Assembly (NCBI GenBank): GCA_002694945.1
Contig: NZNP01000014.1
Coordinates: forward strand, 13,438-42,924
Length of the DNA stretch: 29,487 bases
Reading direction: 5' to 3'
DNA from: Gammaproteobacteria bacterium
Lineage (GTDB): Bacteria; Pseudomonadota; Gammaproteobacteria; Pseudomonadales; Azotimanducaceae
Shown: positions 23,101 through 29,487 of the stretch, piece after piece
Layout: each line of letters starts with the position of its first letter
How positions within the stretch are numbered: position 1 is the stretch's first letter
Translations under genes and position numbers: made by a program
Notes under the pieces: model-generated
Database searches by the model: none
Told to the model about the DNA's origin: nothing
What the model saw: the letters and a program-made list of their open reading frames with translations, nothing else

Positions 23101-24636
23101 TCAATAATCCTTGTCTGGAAACTCAGCCTTTCGTCTCGAGATAAATTCACGCAGAGCTTCGTCAACCCCTGGATCTATAGCAGGGGGTTCGTAGTCTCTT
23201 AGCATCCTCGGCCAGATTTCTGCTGCCCTTTGCATAGCATCCCTGCTTCCTTCCTCTTCCCATTGCTCGAAACTATTGTTGTCTGCAATTTCTGAGCGGT
23301 AAAAAGCTGTCTCAAAATTTGTCTGTGTGTGAGCCGCTCCTAGGAAGTGTGCGCCTGGCCCTATCTCCCTAAGTGCGCCTAGAGCCTGGCCGTTTTCGCT
23401 TGTATCGATACCGTTTAGTAGAACTGCGATCATATTGGCCTGATCTGCATCGATGATGAACTTTTCATAACCCATTGAGAGTCCACCTTCGAGCCATCCC
23501 GCCGTGTGCAGCATGAAATTGACACCTGCAAGCGCTGAAGTTTGCAAGGTGTTTGCTGACTCGTAAGCAGCTTGTGCATCAGGAATTTTCGAGGCGCATA
23601 GCCCGCCTCCGCTGCGAAAGGGTAAGTTTAAGCGGCGTGCTAGTTGCGCCGCGCCGTAAATGACGAGGCTTGGTTCAGGACCTCCAAATGTGGGTGCGCC
23701 TGATTGCATAGATAGTGCGCTGGCGAACGTGCCGAACACTACAGGGGCGCCGGGTCTAACGCATTGAATATAGGACATGCCTGCCATCGCTTCAGCCAAT
23801 ATTTGAGTCAAAGTGCCGGCCACCGATACGGGTGACATAGCCCCAGCAAGAATGAAGGGAGAAATCATAGTTGCCTGATTGTTTTCAGCATAGACAGTGG
23901 CTGCGCCCAGCATCGTTGCATCGAAGGTCATAGGCGAGTTGGCGTTAATTAAGCTGGTAAGAACAGTTTTTTCTTGGATTTCGTTTGAGCCGAAAAGGAT
24001 CTTGATCATCTCGACAGTGTCCTCGGCTCGTTCTGGCGCAGTCACCGAGCCCATAAATGGTTTGTCTGAATATCTAATATGGCTATAGACCATATCGAGA
24101 TGGCGCTTGTTTACAGGTATGTCAACAGGCTCACAGACCGTGCCACCAGAGTGATGAAGACCGGGACTTAGATAAGTCAGTTTAACAAAATTCTTAAAGT
24201 CTTCGATCGTCGCGTAGCGACGTCCTTCTTCGGCATTACGGATAAAAGGGGAACCGTAGGCTGGTACCAGAACTGTGCGATCGCCTCCTATGATCGTGCT
24301 TCTTTTAGAATTCCTGGCATGCTGCGTATACTCTGAGGGGGCAGTTGCGAGTAGTTGCCTACACAATCCGCGTGGGAATCGAACTCGTTCGTTATCAACG
24401 TCTGCGCCAGCGTTTTTGAGGAGCGAAAGTGCGGAAGGATAATCTCGGAATTCAATGCCGATTTCCTCTAGCACTGTTTCCGCATTATATTCGATCAAAG
24501 CTAAAGCTTCGTCGTTTAGGACTTCAAAGTAGGGGATTTTTCGTTCAATGAAGCTGATAGTCTGAGCTACATTGGATTGCCTTGCGGCTATTCTCGCACT
24601 TCGCCCGCCGCCGCGCTTTCTGCCTTCTCTTGCCAT
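23101..24636 (-). CDS. trimethylamine methyltransferase (MttB)-family protein, non-pyrrolysine
   Basis: 511 residues of MttB/COG5598 sequence, e.g. YGSPFIRN, LHHSGGTVCEPVDIP, SYIQCVRPGAPVVFGTFASALSMQSGAPTFGGPEPSL and LNGIDTSENGQALGALREIGPGAHFLGAAHTQTNFETAFY. There is no in-frame TAG anywhere, so the pyrrolysine of methanogen MttB is absent. Non-Pyl homologues (MtgB, MtpB, MtcB) demethylate quaternary amines such as glycine betaine, proline betaine or carnitine to a corrinoid protein. The substrate cannot be read from the sequence; the nearby dimethylglycine and sarcosine enzymes favour glycine betaine. The N-terminus is strongly basic (REGRKRGGGRSARIAAR). First gene of the leftward operon from hub 2. 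Confidence 0.87.
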   Translation of the reverse strand: MAREGRKRGGGRSARIAARQSNVAQTISFIERKIPYFEVLNDEALALIEYNAETVLEEIGIEFRDYPSALSLLKNAGADVDNERVRFPRGLCRQLLATAPSEYTQHARNSKRSTIIGGDRTVLVPAYGSPFIRNAEEGRRYATIEDFKNFVKLTYLSPGLHHSGGTVCEPVDIPVNKRHLDMVYSHIRYSDKPFMGSVTAPERAEDTVEMIKILFGSNEIQEKTVLTSLINANSPMTFDATMLGAATVYAENNQATMISPFILAGAMSPVSVAGTLTQILAEAMAGMSYIQCVRPGAPVVFGTFASALSMQSGAPTFGGPEPSLVIYGAAQLARRLNLPFRSGGGLCASKIPDAQAAYESANTLQTSALAGVNFMLHTAGWLEGGLSMGYEKFIIDADQANMIAVLLNGIDTSENGQALGALREIGPGAHFLGAAHTQTNFETAFYRSEIADNNSFEQWEEEGSRDAMQRAAEIWPRMLRDYEPPAIDPGVDEALREFISRRKAEFPDKDY

Positions 24637-24858
24637 ATATTACCGATAAAATGTTGGACTTGAACGGCGTTGCCGAAGCAGGCCCGGAATGGTGGAATTT
24701 TGGAACAGTTGCGCCCTCGCAGTATGCAGATTAGCGACAGCCGGATGCGTTAAAGCGACAGTAACTTTGGTGTAAGCTATTGAAAAATATATAGATGTGT
24801 ATTATCACAGCGGCGGGTCAGCGGTCTGATTGAGCCTAATTTTGTCGAGAGTTATAGA
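24637..24858. promoter_or_regulatory. divergent promoter region, hub 2 (mttB-type operon / ramA-sox operon)
   Basis: 222 bases between divergent operons. It contains the 21-bp direct repeat (24733-24761, described separately) at its centre and an A/T-rich stretch (TTGAAAAATATATAG near 24779) downstream of the repeat on the plus strand. The latter is a plausible promoter core for the ramA-like operon. I cannot place a firm transcription start. Confidence 0.55.
24733..24761. promoter_or_regulatory. 21-bp-spaced AGCGACAG direct repeat, candidate AraC-family operator
   Basis: AGCGACAG occurs exactly at 24733-24740 and again at 24754-24761, a period of 21 bases (two helix turns). The reverse complement reads CTGTCGCT twice. 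The same GCGACA core, spaced 22 bases, occurs at hub 1 (15283 and 15305). In Pseudomonas the related GATase1-AraC protein ArgR uses TGTCGC half-sites in direct repeat, a published pattern that I recall and have not compared by computation. The regulator encoded at 18057 is the best candidate. Confidence 0.62.
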
Positions 24859-26883
24859 GTGAGCGATACCGTTCAGATTGTGTTTACGCCGTCGGGTAGG
24901 CGTGGCAAGTTGCAGCATGGCATTTCTGTGTTGGATGCAGCTCGCGAGCTGGGTGTTGATTTGGATTCGGTCTGTGGTGGCAGGGGACTTTGTGGTCGCT
25001 GCCAGATAAGCCCTAGCGCCGGTGAATTTCCTAAATTTGGTTTTAAATCAAGTCTCTCGCATCTTACTGAATTTACCGCAGTCGAGGCTCGCTACCATGA
25101 GAAAGTGAGATGCCTCGAAGATGGGAGGCGCCTTGGATGTCAGGCTAGGTTGCAGGGTGATTTGGTCATTGATGTTCCCAGCGAAAGTCAGGTTCACCAA
25201 CAAGTTGTTCGGAAGGCTGTAGACAGGCGTGACATTGAAGTTGACCCTGTTTACCACCTCTATTCGGTTAAGGTACCCGAGCCTGATATGGAAAACCCTA
25301 AAGGCGATCTCGACAGACTGATTTCGATTTTAGAACAAGATTGGCAGCTGGATATTAAAACCTATGACTCAGGTCTTCTTTCGAGTTTGCAGCATGTGCT
25401 TCGCGAAAGTGATTGGTTCGTTACCGTTGCAGTGCGCAATAGTGATGAATTGACTGCTGTCTGGCCAGGGTTTCAGGATAAGCTCCTTGGTGTGGCTGTT
25501 GATCTAGGTTCGACGACTGTTGCCGCCAATCTGTGCGACTTGTCGACCGGAGAAGTGCTTGCTAGTGCGAGCACGATGAATCCGCAGATCCGATTTGGCG
25601 AGGATCTTATGAGTCGGGTCTCCTATCTCATGATGCACCCGAATGAGGCAGATGAACTGACACGAGTAATCCGATTCGCGGTTTGTGAGTTGCTAGAGGA
25701 ATTGGTTGGCGCATCTCATATTTCCGCAACGGATATAGTCGATATAGTGTTTGTAGCTAACCCCGTAATGCATCACATTTTGCTAGGTATAAACCCTGTT
25801 GAGTTGGGGGGGGCGCCATTTGCTTTGGCTATTTCTGATGCCGTTAATTTGAAAGCCAGTGACCTTGATCTGTCAGTGGTAAATGCGGCAGTAAGTGTCT
25901 ATGTTTTGCCATGCATTGCCGGGCACGTGGGCGCTGATGCGGCGGGCATGGTGCTTTCTGAAGCTCCTCAGAGATCTAATGAAATAACGTTATTGGTGGA
26001 TGTGGGCACCAATGCTGAGATCGTCCTGGGCAATAATCGGCATTTGCTAGCTTGCTCTAGCCCGACCGGGCCTGCCTTTGAGGGCGCTCAGATAACCTGT
26101 GGGCAAAGAGCAGCAGCAGGTGCTATTGAGCGAGTTCGAATCGATCCCGATAGCCTCACAGCCAGATTTAAAGTTATAGGTAGCGATATTTGGTCCGATC
26201 ACTCGGATTTCCATCATCAAGTAACAGGCATTTGCGGTTCAGGCATTATTGAGGTGATTGCAGAGATGTACTTGGCGGGGATCATTAGCTCAGACGGCAT
26301 AATCAATGGTGCCTTGGCCGATCAGTGTGAAAGTATCGTGCCTGAGGAGAGGACCTTTGCATTCGTCCTCCACGATGGCGATGTTGAAGTTCGAATTACT
26401 CAGAACGATGTCAGGCAGATACAGTTGGCAAAGGCGGCGCTCTATGCAGGTACGAAGTTGCTGATGAAGCGCTTAGGTGTTGCGCAAGTGGATCGCATCC
26501 GTTTGGCTGGTGCATTTGGTAGTCAGATCGACGTTACCAGGGCTATGGCGATAGGTTTGATTCCTGATTGTCAGCTTAGCGAAGTTTCCTCAGCGGGTAA
26601 TGCGGCAGGTACCGGTGCCAGGATCGCTTTGCTGAATCGTGAGGCACGTAATGAGATTGAAGGCCTAGTGCGTCAGATAGAAAAAGTTGAAACTGCTACA
26701 GAGGCCGATTTCCAGGAGTTTTTTGTTGATGCCATGTCTTTCCCTCATGGCATTGATCCCTTTCATAGCCTGTTTGCTCACTTTGATAAACCAAAGTTGG
26801 GTGCAGGAGAATCGGCTTCAAATATTGGTCGAAAGAGAAATCGACGGCGAGGCAAGCGTATGAAGGACGGGCAAGCTAAGTGA
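24859..26883 (+). CDS. RamA-like corrinoid activation protein ([2Fe-2S] + ASKHA ATPase)
   Basis: 674 residues from a GTG start (24859, with GAGAG about 10 bases upstream). The N-terminal ferredoxin domain has C39-x5-C45-x2-C48 and a later Cys in RRLGCQARL near 90, typical of [2Fe-2S] RACo/RamA-like activators. A linker leads to a DUF4445/ASKHA region from about 210: GVAVDLGSTTVAANL, LLVDVGTNAEIVLG, GICGSGIIEVIAE, RLAGAFGSQIDVTRAMAIGLIP. These proteins reduce Co(II) corrinoid to Co(I) with ATP. A Lys/Arg-rich C-terminal tail (NIGRKRNRRRGKRMKDGQ) is notable. The gene overlaps the next by four bases (GTGA). Confidence 0.88.
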   Translation: MSDTVQIVFTPSGRRGKLQHGISVLDAARELGVDLDSVCGGRGLCGRCQISPSAGEFPKFGFKSSLSHLTEFTAVEARYHEKVRCLEDGRRLGCQARLQGDLVIDVPSESQVHQQVVRKAVDRRDIEVDPVYHLYSVKVPEPDMENPKGDLDRLISILEQDWQLDIKTYDSGLLSSLQHVLRESDWFVTVAVRNSDELTAVWPGFQDKLLGVAVDLGSTTVAANLCDLSTGEVLASASTMNPQIRFGEDLMSRVSYLMMHPNEADELTRVIRFAVCELLEELVGASHISATDIVDIVFVANPVMHHILLGINPVELGGAPFALAISDAVNLKASDLDLSVVNAAVSVYVLPCIAGHVGADAAGMVLSEAPQRSNEITLLVDVGTNAEIVLGNNRHLLACSSPTGPAFEGAQITCGQRAAAGAIERVRIDPDSLTARFKVIGSDIWSDHSDFHHQVTGICGSGIIEVIAEMYLAGIISSDGIINGALADQCESIVPEERTFAFVLHDGDVEVRITQNDVRQIQLAKAALYAGTKLLMKRLGVAQVDRIRLAGAFGSQIDVTRAMAIGLIPDCQLSEVSSAGNAAGTGARIALLNREARNEIEGLVRQIEKVETATEADFQEFFVDAMSFPHGIDPFHSLFAHFDKPKLGAGESASNIGRKRNRRRGKRMKDGQAK

Positions 26884-27434
26884 AAAAAGTTTCATTTCGG
26901 TCTATGGATAAAGGAACCAAAGCAGACTACGAGCTGGTTGCGGAAAGTGAAACGGAGAATCTGTCGTTTCAGGCGGACCGAGTACTAAATTGGTTGGTGA
27001 TGATGGATGTCGAGACAGTCTACGGTATAACGAGGCTGGAGCATGGCCTACAGAGTGCGACAAGGGCTGAATCGGACGGGGCGGACGAGGAAACTATCGT
27101 TTGTACTTTGCTTCACGATATTGGTGATATCCTAGCGCCGGCCAATCATTCCCAGGTGGCAGCCGCCCTGCTTCGCCCTTATGTCAGTGAAAGAAACGCT
27201 TGGATTATAGAGCATCATGGTCTTTTTCAAGGTTACTACTACTTCCACCATATCGAGAAAGATCGACATGCTCGAGATCGATATTGTGATCATCCTCATT
27301 ACCAGGCTTGTGTCGATTTCTGCGAGTATTGGGATCAACGATCATTCGATCCAAAATATTGCAGTAAGCCTCTGGCGTATTTTGAGCCTATGGTTCGCCG
27401 ATTGTTTGCGCGCAGTCCAGCTGAGTTTGTCTGA
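26880..27434 (+). CDS. HD-domain protein, candidate oxygenase or phosphohydrolase
   Basis: 184 residues from a GTG overlapping the stop of the RamA-like gene (GTGA). Metal-binding residues are H55 (RLEHGLQ), H79-D80 (LLHDIGD), H90 (ANHS), H112/H113 (EHHG) and D152 (YWDQ), a full dinuclear HD set. The spacing H55 to H79, with further histidines in order, resembles MIOX/PhnZ-type HD oxygenases, which include TmpB for glycine betaine phosphonate precursors, as well as two-metal hydrolases. I do not assign a reaction. The gene sits between the corrinoid activator and soxB, and its stop overlaps the soxB ATG by one base (TGATG), so the product is likely linked to quaternary amine or sarcosine metabolism. 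Confidence 0.75.
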   Translation: MKKVSFRSMDKGTKADYELVAESETENLSFQADRVLNWLVMMDVETVYGITRLEHGLQSATRAESDGADEETIVCTLLHDIGDILAPANHSQVAAALLRPYVSERNAWIIEHHGLFQGYYYFHHIEKDRHARDRYCDHPHYQACVDFCEYWDQRSFDPKYCSKPLAYFEPMVRRLFARSPAEFV

Positions 27435-28699
27435 TGGATAGATATCTGAACAAGTATTCAGCGTTTGGTCTGTTTTGGCATGGGCTGACTCACCATGAGA
27501 AGTGGCAAAGAGTTTGGCGTAACCCTGAGCCGAAGGATTATTACGATGTGATTATTGTTGGTGGCGGTGGTCATGGACTTGCGACAGCTTACTTTTTGGC
27601 CAGTGAGTTCGGGGTACATAATGTCGCGGTTCTGGAAAAGGGCTATTTGGGCGGCGGCAATACTGGGCGTAACACCACTATTGTTCGGTCAAATTATCTT
27701 TGGGATGAAGCAGCGCATCTCTATGAGCACTCTATGAAACTTTGGGAAGGGCTATCACAACGCTTGAATTACAATGTTATGTTCTCGCAGCGTGGTGTGC
27801 TGAACCTTGGCCATACTCTTCAGGACATGCGGGATATCGAACGTCGGGTGTCGGCGAATCGCCTCAATGGGATTGATGGCGAACTGCTTGGCCCGGAGGA
27901 AATTCACAAGATTGTACCCATTCTTAACGTATCAGAATCTGCGAGATATCCCGTGCTAGGCGCATCCTGGCAACCTAGAGGTGGTGTGGCCCGTCACGAT
28001 GCGGTTGCCTGGGGTTTTGCTAGGGCGGCCGATGCGTTAGGTGTCGACCTGATTCAGGAATGTGAAGTCACCGGCTTCGATATAAAAGATAATCGGGTGG
28101 TCGGCGTAGAAACCGACCGTCATGGAACGATACGTGCCAATAAGGTAGGTTGCGTTGCAGCAGGTTCCAGTGGTGTCTTGGCGGGTTTGGCGGGGTTCGA
28201 GTTGCCTATTGAATCGCATCCGCTTCAGGCACTGGTGTCCGAGCCTATTAAACCGGTATTGCATACTGTTGTTATGTCGAATCAGGTGCACGGTTATATT
28301 AGTCAGTCAGATAAAGGAGATCTGGTGATAGGTGCCGGTATCGATAGTTACACTGGCTATGGTCAACGTGGATCTTTCAGCACCATCGAACATACCTTGT
28401 CGGCGATAGTGGAACTGTTTCCTATGTTTTCCAGAGTCCCTATGAATCGGCAGTGGGGTGGTATCGTTGATACTGCTCCAGACGCCTGTCCAATTATTAG
28501 TGAAAGCCCCGTAAATAATCTCTTTTTCAATTGCGGTTGGGGAACGGGGGGGTTCAAGGCTACTCCTGGCTCGGGACATGTTTTCGCTGCATCGCTCGCA
28601 GGTTCTGAAATGCATCCGCTTGCAAAACCTTTCGGTTTAGAGCGCTTTTATAGTGGTGCCCTGATCGATGAGCATGGCGCCGCGGGGGTTGCGCACTGA
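27434..28699 (+). CDS. soxB: sarcosine oxidase beta subunit
   Basis: 421 residues of the heterotetrameric sarcosine oxidase beta subunit: N-terminal SoxB-specific lead ([21 protein letters not shown]), FAD-binding [19 protein letters not shown] (38-56), [23 protein letters not shown] with His188 at the place expected for flavin attachment, and [16 protein letters not shown] near the end. It oxidises sarcosine to glycine, passing the methyl as methylene-THF via the alpha subunit. The start overlaps the HD-protein stop (TGATG), and the stop overlaps the soxD start in the same way. Confidence 0.93.
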   Translation: MDRYLNKYSAFGLFWHGLTHHEKWQRVWRNPEPKDYYDVIIVGGGGHGLATAYFLASEFGVHNVAVLEKGYLGGGNTGRNTTIVRSNYLWDEAAHLYEHSMKLWEGLSQRLNYNVMFSQRGVLNLGHTLQDMRDIERRVSANRLNGIDGELLGPEEIHKIVPILNVSESARYPVLGASWQPRGGVARHDAVAWGFARAADALGVDLIQECEVTGFDIKDNRVVGVETDRHGTIRANKVGCVAAGSSGVLAGLAGFELPIESHPLQALVSEPIKPVLHTVVMSNQVHGYISQSDKGDLVIGAGIDSYTGYGQRGSFSTIEHTLSAIVELFPMFSRVPMNRQWGGIVDTAPDACPIISESPVNNLFFNCGWGTGGFKATPGSGHVFAASLAGSEMHPLAKPFGLERFYSGALIDEHGAAGVAH

Positions 28700-28980
28700 T
28701 GTTGTCTATATTCTGCCCTTATTGTGGAGAATACCGCGATGAGACGGAGTTTCATTACGCGGGTCAAGCGCATATCGCCAGGCCCGAGGATCCGGACAAT
28801 ACGTCAGACGAAATCTGGGGCGAGTATCTATTTTTCAGGAAAAACCCAAAAGGTGAGCATCGCGAAATGTGGGTACATGCGGCGGGCTGTCGGCAATATT
28901 TTAATGTTGTTCGTAACACCCTGACCTACGAAATCATTGAGTGCTACAAAATGGGAGCGGTTGCAGAGGGCTGTGATTGA
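28699..28980 (+). CDS. soxD: sarcosine oxidase delta subunit
   Basis: 93 residues, the usual size. The zinc ligands of this subunit are visible as C6, C9 (FCPYCGEYRDETEFHYAG), H60 and C64 (MWVHAAGCRQYFNVVRNT). The delta subunit is a small zinc-binding part of the heterotetrameric sarcosine oxidase. Overlaps soxB and soxA by one base (TGATG) at each end, so all four reading frames of the operon are coupled. Confidence 0.95.
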   Translation: MLSIFCPYCGEYRDETEFHYAGQAHIARPEDPDNTSDEIWGEYLFFRKNPKGEHREMWVHAAGCRQYFNVVRNTLTYEIIECYKMGAVAEGCD

Positions 28981-29487
28981 TGAATCAAGGTAATCGTATT
29001 CAAGGCGGAGTTTGCGTTGATTATGACCAACCCGTTTCATTCAGTTTCAATGGTCGGAAGATTACCGGTTACCGGGGCGATAGCATAGCGTCTGCCCTCC
29101 TGGCCGCGGATATTAGACTGGTGGGTCGCAGCTATAAGTATGGAAGGCCTCGAGGTATCGTGGCAGCGGGGCCGGAGGAGCCCAACGCGATACTGCAGCT
29201 TGGCAAGCGAGAGGCCACGCAGATACCGAATGTCCGTGCGACGCAACAGGAAATCTACGAAGGATTGGTGTGTGGAAGCACGAATGGCTGGCCCAATTTA
29301 AAGTATGACGCAAAAGGGTTACTAGGGCGTCTTATCGGAAGGTTCCTCCCAGCTGGTTTTTACTATAAAACCTTTATGTTTCCAGCATTTCTCTGGGACT
29401 TTTATGAATCTGTCATTCGACAAGCTGCTGGGCTCGGCCGAGCGCCAGCGAAATCTGATCCCGATACTTATGATCATCTGCATCATC
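28980..29487 (+). CDS. soxA: sarcosine oxidase alpha subunit, N-terminal part (runs off right edge)
   Basis: ATG at 28980 overlaps the soxD TGA. The frame runs open to the right edge, 169 complete codons. Residues 21-72 give the SoxA N-terminal 2Fe-2S-like fold without cluster cysteines (SFSFNGRKITGYRGDS, then SYKYGRPRGIVAAGPEEPNA). The folate-binding, NAD-binding and GcvT domains lie beyond the window, and soxG is expected after them. The alpha subunit carries the THF site and NAD. Confidence 0.93.
   Translation, partial: MNQGNRIQGGVCVDYDQPVSFSFNGRKITGYRGDSIASALLAADIRLVGRSYKYGRPRGIVAAGPEEPNAILQLGKREATQIPNVRATQQEIYEGLVCGSTNGWPNLKYDAKGLLGRLIGRFLPAGFYYKTFMFPAFLWDFYESVIRQAAGLGRAPAKSDPDTYDHLHH

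Overview
The window looks like chromosomal DNA from an aerobic, probably marine, gammaproteobacterium. The evidence is a fused RimB-RimK protein, a DUF454/YbaN protein, a YfcG-like glutathione transferase, a DmdA-family DMSP demethylase and many genes for methylated osmolytes. The taxonomic call is an inference. I see no rRNA, tRNA, insertion sequence, phage block or CRISPR array.

The left third (about 1-9000) is mostly housekeeping. It holds a parvulin-type isomerase running off the left edge, a one-piece dihydroorotate dehydrogenase/PyrK fusion followed by an enoyl-CoA hydratase-like gene, and a small holin-4 family membrane gene broken by an in-frame TGA next to an 8-bp tandem repeat. It continues with the RimB-RimK fusion, a Nu-class GST, IlvD and a MaoC/hotdog protein. 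A DUF938 methyltransferase and a YbaN-like protein follow at 9141-10129.

From 10189 to the right edge the window is a one-carbon island for methylated compounds. It starts with a DmdA-like demethylase. Two divergent transcription hubs follow. Hub 1 (15177-15407) drives a leftward operon (MetF-like protein, formate-THF ligase Fhs, gamma-butyrobetaine hydroxylase-like dioxygenase) and rightward genes (dimethylglycine/sarcosine dehydrogenase-like flavoprotein, GATase1-AraC regulator of the GbdR/CdhR/ArgR type). Hub 2 (24637-24858) drives a leftward operon (non-pyrrolysine MttB-family methyltransferase, corrinoid protein, DUF1638, 'virulence factor' family protein, methyl-THF:corrinoid methyltransferase, probably an MFS transporter) and a rightward operon (RamA-like corrinoid reactivase, HD-domain protein, sarcosine oxidase SoxB, SoxD, SoxA).

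Read together, a quaternary amine, most likely glycine betaine, would lose its first methyl to a corrinoid protein and then to THF. Dimethylglycine and sarcosine would then be demethylated oxidatively by the DMGDH-like flavoprotein and SoxBDA, with methylene-THF as carrier. The MetF-like enzyme and Fhs would move methyl-THF carbon toward formate and ATP. No Rieske GbcAB or BHMT is present, so the corrinoid route seems to replace them here. Both hubs carry 21-22 bp direct repeats built on a GCGACA core, the geometry expected of an AraC-family operator. The regulator at 18057 is therefore the natural candidate to control the whole island.
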